DNA from: an uncultured bacterium
GTDB taxonomy: Bacteria; Actinomycetota; Coriobacteriia; Coriobacteriales; Coriobacteriaceae
Direction of reading: 5' to 3'
DNA: 9,069 nucleotides
NCBI GenBank assembly: GCA_905215815.1
Contig: CAJMRN010000077.1
Coordinates: 1-9,069 of the forward strand
Shown here: positions 5,045-9,069 of the stretch, in pieces
Numbering within the stretch: position 1 is the first letter of the stretch
Layout of the letters: each line of letters starts with the position of its first letter
The notes under the pieces: generated by a model
What the model saw: only the letters and a program-made list of their open reading frames with translations
Databases searched by the model: none
What the model was told of the DNA's origin: nothing
Translations under genes and position numbers: made by a program

Positions 5045-5692
5045 ATGACCGTCACCTACGATACGTCCCGTGTGACGCTTGTCGATCACCCGCTCGTCCA
5101 GCACAAGCTGTCGATCCTGCGCGACAAAAACACCGGCACCAACCAGTTCCGCCAGCTCGTGCGCGAGCTCGCACTTTTTGACGGCTACGAGGCCATGCGC
5201 GACCTGCCCATGGAAGACGTCGAAGTCGAGACCCCCATCACCACCGCAACGTTTAAGCAGCTCGCCGGCAAAAAGCTCGCCATCGTGCCCATCCTGCGTG
5301 CGGGCCTTGGCATGGTCGACGGCATCCTCGACCTGGTGCCCTCCGCTCGCGTGGGCCACATCGGCATGGAGCGCGACGAGGTTACCCACGAGCCGCATGA
5401 GTATTACTGCAAGATGCCCAAGGATATCGACCAGCGCATCTGCCTGGTCGTCGACCCCATGCTCGCCACGGGCGGTTCGGCCGAGATGGCCATCAGCTAC
5501 CTGCGCGAGCGCGGTGTCAAGGACATCCGCATGCTGTGCATCGTCGCGGCCCCCGAGGGCCTCAAGTCACTGACCGAAAAGGACCCCGACGTACATATTT
5601 ATACCTGCGCCATCGACGACCATCTCAACGAAGCTGCCTACATCGTTCCCGGCCTGGGCGACGCCGGCGACCGCATCTACGGCACGCTGTAA
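5045..5692 (+). CDS. upp: Uracil phosphoribosyltransferase
   Basis: Upp joins uracil and PRPP to give UMP and pyrophosphate in pyrimidine salvage. The 215-residue protein is close to the family length of about 208-210. It shows the ILRAGLGM loop (83-90), the PRPP-binding signature VVDPMLATGGSA (135-146), the AAPEGL segment (168-173) and the uracil-binding PGLGDAGDR (202-210) ending in YGTL. The ATG at 5045 follows AAAGGGG at 5028-5034 with ten bases between; an in-frame TTG at 4985 would add 20 residues unlike any Upp terminus and lies inside the leader hairpins. It sits 123 bases after glpK and ends before a strong hairpin, so it is the last gene of this transcription unit. upp directly before the atp operon is a conserved arrangement in many Gram-positive bacteria. 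Confidence 0.96.
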   Translation: MTVTYDTSRVTLVDHPLVQHKLSILRDKNTGTNQFRQLVRELALFDGYEAMRDLPMEDVEVETPITTATFKQLAGKKLAIVPILRAGLGMVDGILDLVPSARVGHIGMERDEVTHEPHEYYCKMPKDIDQRICLVVDPMLATGGSAEMAISYLRERGVKDIRMLCIVAAPEGLKSLTEKDPDVHIYTCAIDDHLNEAAYIVPGLGDAGDRIYGTL

Positions 5693-5734
5693 TCTCCGGG
5701 GCATACCGGCTAACGTCGAAAATACGAAGAAATG

Positions 5735-5769
5735 GTGCGCGCGGTCGAACAAAAGACGACCGCGCGCAC
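5735..5769 (+). terminator. Strong GC-rich hairpin after upp, probable terminator
   Basis: GTGCGCGCGGTCG at 5735-5747 and CGACCGCGCGCAC at 5757-5769 are perfect 13-base inverted copies around a nine-base A-rich loop. It is the most stable hairpin in the window and stands 43 bases after the upp stop. The following bases (TCCTGTTAACG) hold no real T run, so termination may be inefficient, Rho-assisted, or the hairpin may mainly protect the 3' end of the RNA. Confidence 0.6.
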
Positions 5770-5781
5770 TCCTGTTAACGG

Positions 5782-5813
5782 ACGTTTTGCCCTGCAGGGT
5801 TCGAGAAAAACGT
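5782..5813. repeat. Nested inverted repeats between upp and the atp operon
   Basis: ACGTTTT (5782-5788) and AAAACGT (5807-5813) are inverted copies enclosing the perfect 10-base palindrome CCCTGCAGGG (5790-5799). The element lies about 70 bases upstream of the candidate atp promoter. It could be a regulator site or a second processing hairpin; nothing in the sequence decides. Confidence 0.35.
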
Positions 5814-5884
5814 ATTACCGTACCTGCGGCATAAAGAAGGTCTTAAGAAAACGAACAGGTGCGTATTAACCGATGCTTTTTCGG

Positions 5885-5912
5885 TTGTACTTTAGCGATT
5901 GGCTCGTACAAT
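5885..5912 (+). promoter_or_regulatory. Candidate atp operon promoter overlapped by a dyad
   Basis: TACAAT at 5907-5912 (5 of 6 to the -10 consensus) stands 16 bases after TTGTAC at 5885-5890, a poor -35 in which only TTG matches. The same bases form an inverted repeat: TTGTAC (5885-5890) and GTACAA (5906-5911). A regulator binding the dyad would cover both boxes. Transcription would begin near 5919, leaving a leader of about 55 bases before the first gene. A second small stem, AACCGA/TCGGTT (5868-5886), abuts it upstream. Confidence 0.45.
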
Positions 5913-5974
5913 AGTCACCAACGTTTGGCGGGAACTGTCCTGTGAGGCGATAAAAAAGGAAAGTGAGGACGCCA

Positions 5975-6286
5975 GTGTTTCAGATAGCCGATCTGCTCGC
6001 TATCGTTGCAGGTGCCATCGCGGGCGCGATTGCCTTCCTTCCCTTTGTCTTTACGCTCAAGCCGGTTCTTGACGATAAGCAGAATGCGGACATGCTCAAG
6101 GGTATGGTGAGTCTCGCGGTCTCGGCAATCGCGTTGCTTGTCTTTACCTTGGTTGTGTTTGTGTTGTTCGGAGAGGCATTTCGCATGTTCCTCCTGGGCG
6201 AGGCGATCGGCTTCGTGGCCTTTATGGCCGCCTGCGCGGTTCGCGTTGCCAAGGCGCTGCGAGATCCTCATGAGGTCGAAAGGTAA
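5975..6286 (+). CDS. Small membrane protein in the AtpI position of the ATP synthase operon
   Basis: The 103-residue product is very hydrophobic, with membrane segments at about 5-27, 43-66 and 70-90, a charged loop (KPVLDDKQNADMLKG, 29-43) and a basic/acidic cytoplasmic tail. Its place directly before atpB is that of AtpI (subunit I), a non-essential membrane protein reported to help c-ring assembly in some species. Sequence similarity to classical AtpI is not obvious to me, so the name rests on position and topology. Two GTG starts are possible: 5975, preceded by GAGG at 5965-5968 at good spacing, and 5963, whose AGGA is only two bases away. I chose 5975. The stop is three bases before atpB, so translation is probably coupled. 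Confidence 0.75.
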   Translation: MFQIADLLAIVAGAIAGAIAFLPFVFTLKPVLDDKQNADMLKGMVSLAVSAIALLVFTLVVFVLFGEAFRMFLLGEAIGFVAFMAACAVRVAKALRDPHEVER

Positions 6287-6289
6287 GTC

Positions 6290-7093
6290 GTGGAAATTTT
6301 TGAAAAGCTGCCTGATGAGATTAATCATCTGGTCAGCGAGTTCAGCTCCACCCCTGTCGTGGGCGATCTGAGCTGCGGCATCACGCAGTACTCGTTTTGG
6401 CTGATCGTCTCCACGATCGTGCTCCTGATCGTCCTGGCCGTGTTCAAGAAGAAGCAGACCCTGGTTCCCAAGGGCTTCTTCGTCAACGGTTTCGAGTACA
6501 TCATCGAGTACGTCGAGAACGATATCGGCAAGGGTGTCGTGGGTGAGAACTGGAAGAAGCACTTCCCGTTCCTGTGCTCGCTTTTCCTGTTCATCCTGAT
6601 CAATAACATGATCGGCCTGATCCCGGGAATGAAGCCCGGCACCGGCGCAATCGGCTCCACCGCCGCACTCGCCATTTTCGCCTTCGTGTACTTCATCTAC
6701 TACGGATGCAAGGCTCACGGCGTGATCGGCTACATCAAGAGCCTCGCCCCGCAGGGCGTGAGCTTCCCGATGAACGTGCTCGTGTGGGTCGTCGAGCTTT
6801 TCTCGACCTTCCTGCGCCTCATCACGCTCGCCGTCCGTCTGTTCTGCAACATGTTCGCAGGACACGTGGTCATGGGCTCGTTCGCCATCATGGCGAGCAT
6901 GTTCATGCAGCCGCTGCTTCAGCAGGTTTCCGCGGCCCACGCCGTCGGCGCCCTGCCTTCGCTAGCCTGGCTTGCCATCCTCATCCTGATCTATGCGATC
7001 GAGCTTGTGGTCGGCGCCATCCAGGCTTACGTCTTCACGGTCCTTACCGCCGTGTATGTCTCCGAGGCAGAGGAGGTCGCGGAGGAGGAGTAG
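6290..7093 (+). CDS. atpB: F-type ATP synthase subunit a
   Basis: Subunit a forms the two half-channels that pass ions to and from the rotating c ring in the Fo membrane sector. The 267-residue protein shows about five or six membrane segments, including 34-52, 94-113, 123-140, 160-205 and 222-255. The family's key helix is present as LRLITLAVRLFCNMFAGH (175-192), with Arg183 aligning to the essential Arg210 of Escherichia coli. FILINNMIGLIPG (101-113) and the last helix with Gln245 (ELVVGAIQAYVFTVLTAVY, 238-256) are also typical. The C-terminus is unusually acidic (SEAEEVAEEE, 258-267). The start is GTG at 6290, with GAAAGG at 6278-6283 inside the end of the preceding gene. Confidence 0.97.
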   Translation: MEIFEKLPDEINHLVSEFSSTPVVGDLSCGITQYSFWLIVSTIVLLIVLAVFKKKQTLVPKGFFVNGFEYIIEYVENDIGKGVVGENWKKHFPFLCSLFLFILINNMIGLIPGMKPGTGAIGSTAALAIFAFVYFIYYGCKAHGVIGYIKSLAPQGVSFPMNVLVWVVELFSTFLRLITLAVRLFCNMFAGHVVMGSFAIMASMFMQPLLQQVSAAHAVGALPSLAWLAILILIYAIELVVGAIQAYVFTVLTAVYVSEAEEVAEEE

Positions 7094-7134
7094 TCTTCCG
7101 TTCGCGCCTTAAAGGTAAGGTAATTCGTTAAACC

Positions 7135-7162
7135 GCCGGTGCCCGTACCCATGGAGCCCGGC
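7135..7162 (+). other. Hairpin in the atpB-atpE intercistronic gap
   Basis: GCCGG (7135-7139) plus GC (7141-7142) pair with GC (7156-7157) plus CCGGC (7158-7162), giving seven GC pairs with one bulged T and a 13-base loop. It lies in the 124-base gap between atpB and atpE, the only long gap inside the operon. A role in RNA processing or stability ahead of the highly expressed c subunit is plausible but inferred. No convincing internal promoter was found; TATAAA at 7166-7171 lacks a -35. Confidence 0.35.
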
Positions 7163-7217
7163 AGTTATAAAAAGGTTATCCTGCGTGAAATAAGACACGC
7201 ACGACAAAGGAGGAATC

Positions 7218-7412
7218 GTGGGAGTTATCGGTTACGGTCTCGGTGTTATCGGCGCTGGTCTTGCTATCGGCCTGTCTGCTCTGGGTGCTACGGGTGCTAT
7301 GGCCCGTCAGCCTGAGGTCCAGGGCCGCGTGTTCACCGTCTTCATCATGGGCTCCGCCTTCGGCGAGGCTCTGGCTCTGATCGGCTTCGTTGTCGCGCTG
7401 ATCGTTAAATAG
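7218..7412 (+). CDS. atpE: F-type ATP synthase subunit c
   Basis: Subunit c makes the ion-carrying rotor ring of Fo. The 64-residue hairpin protein has helix 1 (about 3-27) with the Gly/Ala-rich packing motif GAGLAIGLSALG (12-23), the polar loop ARQPE (29-33) that touches the F1 stalk, and helix 2 (about 37-62) with the ion-binding carboxylate Glu50 in GSAFGEALALIG (45-56). It is shorter than the usual 70-90 residues, mostly at both ends. Aligning ARQPE with the sodium-type ring of Ilyobacter tartaricus puts Ile17 and Ala51 where Na+ enzymes have Gln and Ser, so proton coupling is expected. GTG start at 7218 with the strong AAAGGAGG at 7206-7213, the best ribosome site in the operon, fitting the need for many copies. 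Confidence 0.96.
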   Translation: MGVIGYGLGVIGAGLAIGLSALGATGAMARQPEVQGRVFTVFIMGSAFGEALALIGFVVALIVK

Positions 7413-7427
7413 CACGGAGCGTCAAGT

Positions 7428-8030
7428 ATGAATCTTTCATCCCAGAAGAGCGCGATCGCACTCTCCGCGTCCGCGGCCGCGCTGCTCATGCCGGTTTCCG
7501 CGTTCGCTGAGGACGGCGCTGCCGGTGCGGACATCCTCATCCCTAAGATGGCGGAGTTCATCCCGGCGCTTATCGCCTTCCTGATTATCTGGATCGTGCT
7601 GGCCAAGGTCGCCCTGCCGGGCATCATGAAGACCATGGAGGAGCGCGGCAAGAAGATCGAGGAGAGCCTCGACGAGGCCGAGAAGACCAAGCAGGAGGCT
7701 ATCGCCAAGCGCGCTGAGTCCGACTCGATCGTCACCGACGCCCGTCGTCAGGCTGCTGACATTGTTCTCGAGGCCCGTAAGGACGCCGAGTCCGAGCGCG
7801 CCCGTATCATCGAGGCTGCTCACAAGGAGGCCGAGGAGATCATTGCCAAGGCCCATACGACCGTCGAGGACGAGCGCAAGTCCATCTACGCCGGTGCCGC
7901 GAGCTCCATCGCCGACCTGTCCGTTGCCGTCGCCACCAAGATCGTGGGCGAGGCACTCGAGGACGATGCCGAGCAGAAGAAGCTCATCGAGCGCTACATC
8001 CAGGAAGCAGGTAGCCTGAATGCCGACTAG
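7428..8030 (+). CDS. atpF: F-type ATP synthase subunit b with signal-peptide-like N-terminus
   Basis: Subunit b is the peripheral stalk that holds F1 against rotation. The 200-residue protein has a membrane helix at about 43-63 (IPALIAFLIIWIVL within it), a long charged coiled coil (about 68-155) and a C-terminal part that binds delta. Before the membrane helix are some 35 extra residues that look like a cleavable signal peptide: Lys7, a hydrophobic core at 9-22, and AFA at 25-27 followed by ED. Typical b subunits are 155-170 residues and start with the anchor helix. The ATG at 7428 follows GGAG (7416-7419) by eight bases and 15 bases after the atpE stop. A later start at Met41 would remove the extra part but has no clear ribosome site. 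Confidence 0.95.
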   Translation: MNLSSQKSAIALSASAAALLMPVSAFAEDGAAGADILIPKMAEFIPALIAFLIIWIVLAKVALPGIMKTMEERGKKIEESLDEAEKTKQEAIAKRAESDSIVTDARRQAADIVLEARKDAESERARIIEAAHKEAEEIIAKAHTTVEDERKSIYAGAASSIADLSVAVATKIVGEALEDDAEQKKLIERYIQEAGSLNAD

Positions 8031-8496
8031 CCGCTATCAGGACAAGGTGCTCGAGACCTACGCGCGCTCCCTTCTGGAAGCCGCTAAGGCCGAGGACCAT
8101 GTGTTTGAGGACCTCGAGATGATCGAGCGCCTGGCTTCTGCCAGCCCCGAGATCATCGCCGTGCTCGACACCATGTCCAAGCGCGACCAGCTCGACCTTC
8201 TTCCCAAGGTGGCAGCTGCCTTTAAGTATGTTGCCGAGGAAGACGAGGATGTAGTGGGCGTGACCGTCACCACGGCGATCCCGCTCGACGACGAGCTGCG
8301 TCAAACCATCACTAAGAAATGCGAGCAGGACTTCGGCCGCAAGGTATTCCTTATCGAGCAGGTCGACCCGTCTATCGTGGGCGGCCTGGTGCTCGAGGCC
8401 CGCGGCGAGCGTCGTGACATTTCCGTCAAGACGCAGCTGCGCATCGCGCAGGAGACCCTCGCAAACTCTGCTAATTCGTACGGAGGTGAAGCCTAA
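8020..8496 (+). CDS. atpH: F-type ATP synthase subunit delta
   Basis: Delta caps the F1 head and ties it to the b stalk. The 158-residue product, a little shorter than the usual 175-180, has the N-terminal helical domain starting VLETYARSLLEAA (10-22) and the conserved C-terminal part: VTTAIPLDDELRQ (83-95) and DPSIVGGLVLEARGERRD (116-133) then SVKTQL (135-140). The ATG at 8020 overlaps the atpF end by 11 bases; only a weak AGG lies upstream, so translation is probably coupled to atpF. Its stop overlaps the atpA start by one base. Confidence 0.95.
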   Translation: MPTSRYQDKVLETYARSLLEAAKAEDHVFEDLEMIERLASASPEIIAVLDTMSKRDQLDLLPKVAAAFKYVAEEDEDVVGVTVTTAIPLDDELRQTITKKCEQDFGRKVFLIEQVDPSIVGGLVLEARGERRDISVKTQLRIAQETLANSANSYGGEA

Positions 8497-9069
8497 TGTC
8501 CGAAACCCTCAATGCCCAGGATATCGCCAAGAAACTGCAGGAGCAGCTCACGAGCCTCTCCGCGACGGTCGATACGCATGAGGTTTCAACGGTCGACGAG
8601 GTAGGCGACGGCATCGCGCGCGTCTCCGGCCTCAAGAGCGCCATGGCAGGCGAGCTTCTGGAGTTCAAGAGCTCCGATACCGGTGAGACCGTCTTCGGCC
8701 TTGCCCAGAACCTTGACCGTGACGAGGTCGGCGCCGTTCTGTTCGGTGCCGTCGACTCCATCAAGGAAGGCGACGAGTGCCGCACCACTGGCCGCGTTAT
8801 GGATATCCCCGTGAGCCGTGCCATGCTCGGCCGCGTCGTCAATCCGCTCGGCCAGCCCATCGACGGCCTGGGCGACATCGTCGCTACGCACCGTCGCCCC
8901 ATCGAGTTCAAGGCTCCCGGCGTCATCGATCGTACCCCGGTGTGCGAGCCGGTTCAGACCGGTCTGCTCGCTATCGACTCCATGGTGCCTATTGGCCGCG
9001 GTCAGCGTGAGCTCATCATCGGCGACCGTAAGACCGGTAAGACCGCCATCGCCATCGACGCTATCCTCA
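8496..9069 (+). CDS. atpA: F-type ATP synthase subunit alpha, 5' part (cut by window end)
   Basis: Alpha forms the non-catalytic nucleotide-binding positions of the F1 hexamer. The frame stays open from the ATG at 8496 to the end of the window, giving the first 191 of about 500-550 residues. Seen are the N-terminal delta-binding helix (7-20), the beta-barrel segment EVGDGIARVSGL (35-46), GRVVNPLGQPIDG (112-124), the VQTGLLAIDSMVPIGRGQRELIIGD region (153-177, typical of alpha) and the P-loop GDRKTGKT at 176-183, with Lys where many alpha subunits have Gln. The start overlaps the atpH stop (TAATG) and follows GGAGGTGA at 8482-8489 with six bases between, a near-perfect ribosome site. The rest of the operon (gamma, beta, epsilon) is expected beyond the window. 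Confidence 0.97.
   Translation, partial: MSETLNAQDIAKKLQEQLTSLSATVDTHEVSTVDEVGDGIARVSGLKSAMAGELLEFKSSDTGETVFGLAQNLDRDEVGAVLFGAVDSIKEGDECRTTGRVMDIPVSRAMLGRVVNPLGQPIDGLGDIVATHRRPIEFKAPGVIDRTPVCEPVQTGLLAIDSMVPIGRGQRELIIGDRKTGKTAIAIDAIL

Noticed and set aside
5915..6940. 341-codon open frame on the - strand
   Set aside because: It runs antisense to the AtpI-position gene and atpB, is rich in His, Asp, Glu and Arg from reversed hydrophobic codons, and matches no family. It is a shadow of the real genes.
1..9069. tRNA, rRNA, CRISPR array, IS element, integrase or attachment site
   Set aside because: No cloverleaf, regularly spaced repeats, transposase or recombinase motifs, or paired terminal repeats were found on reading both strands by eye.
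8496..9069. Lys in the alpha-subunit P-loop (GDRKTGKT) as a defect
   Set aside because: The Lys form occurs in alpha subunits of other Actinomycetota such as mycobacteria, and the essential GKT is intact, so it is a lineage variant.

Overview
The window reads as chromosomal DNA from a high-GC member of the Actinomycetota. Protein style and gene order (prmC, a TsaC/Sua5 protein, glpK, upp, then the F-ATP synthase operon) suggest a gut Coriobacteriia, Collinsella-like. That assignment is recognition from memory, not a search result. All genes found lie on the + strand.

Layout. Positions 1-525 hold no supportable gene. The first ~300 bases are AT-richer than the genes and full of short inverted repeats, ending in a terminator-like hairpin. 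prmC (526-1776) follows and carries a ~120-residue Ala/Glu-rich insertion absent from ordinary PrmC proteins. Next is a compact hicA-hicB toxin-antitoxin pair (1845-2488) with a good promoter whose -10 box lies inside a 9+9 bp palindrome, probably the site of autoregulation. tsaC (2623-3366) is preceded by a leader that can be folded on paper into two stacked stems plus a pairing of the apical loop with the Shine-Dalgarno sequence. glpK (3380-4921) begins 13 nt after tsaC. upp (5045-5692) follows and ends in a strong GC hairpin. After ~280 bases of regulatory DNA comes the ATP synthase operon in the classical order: an AtpI-position membrane protein, atpB, atpE, atpF, atpH and the first 191 codons of atpA, cut by the window end.

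Functions. PrmC methylates release factors and TsaC makes the t6A tRNA modification precursor, so both serve translation. Upp salvages uracil and GlpK feeds glycerol into glycolysis. The atp genes build the Fo sector and the F1 stalk and catalytic head. hicAB is an accessory module dropped between housekeeping genes. No tRNA, rRNA, CRISPR array, transposase or phage gene was seen.

I found no clearly new multi-gene system. The least ordinary signals are the tsaC leader fold, the structured block at 50-295, the PrmC insertion, the hicAB operator with a HicB that ends in a MerR/excisionase-like domain, and a subunit b with a signal-peptide-like N-terminus. All fold predictions were made by eye and need computation.
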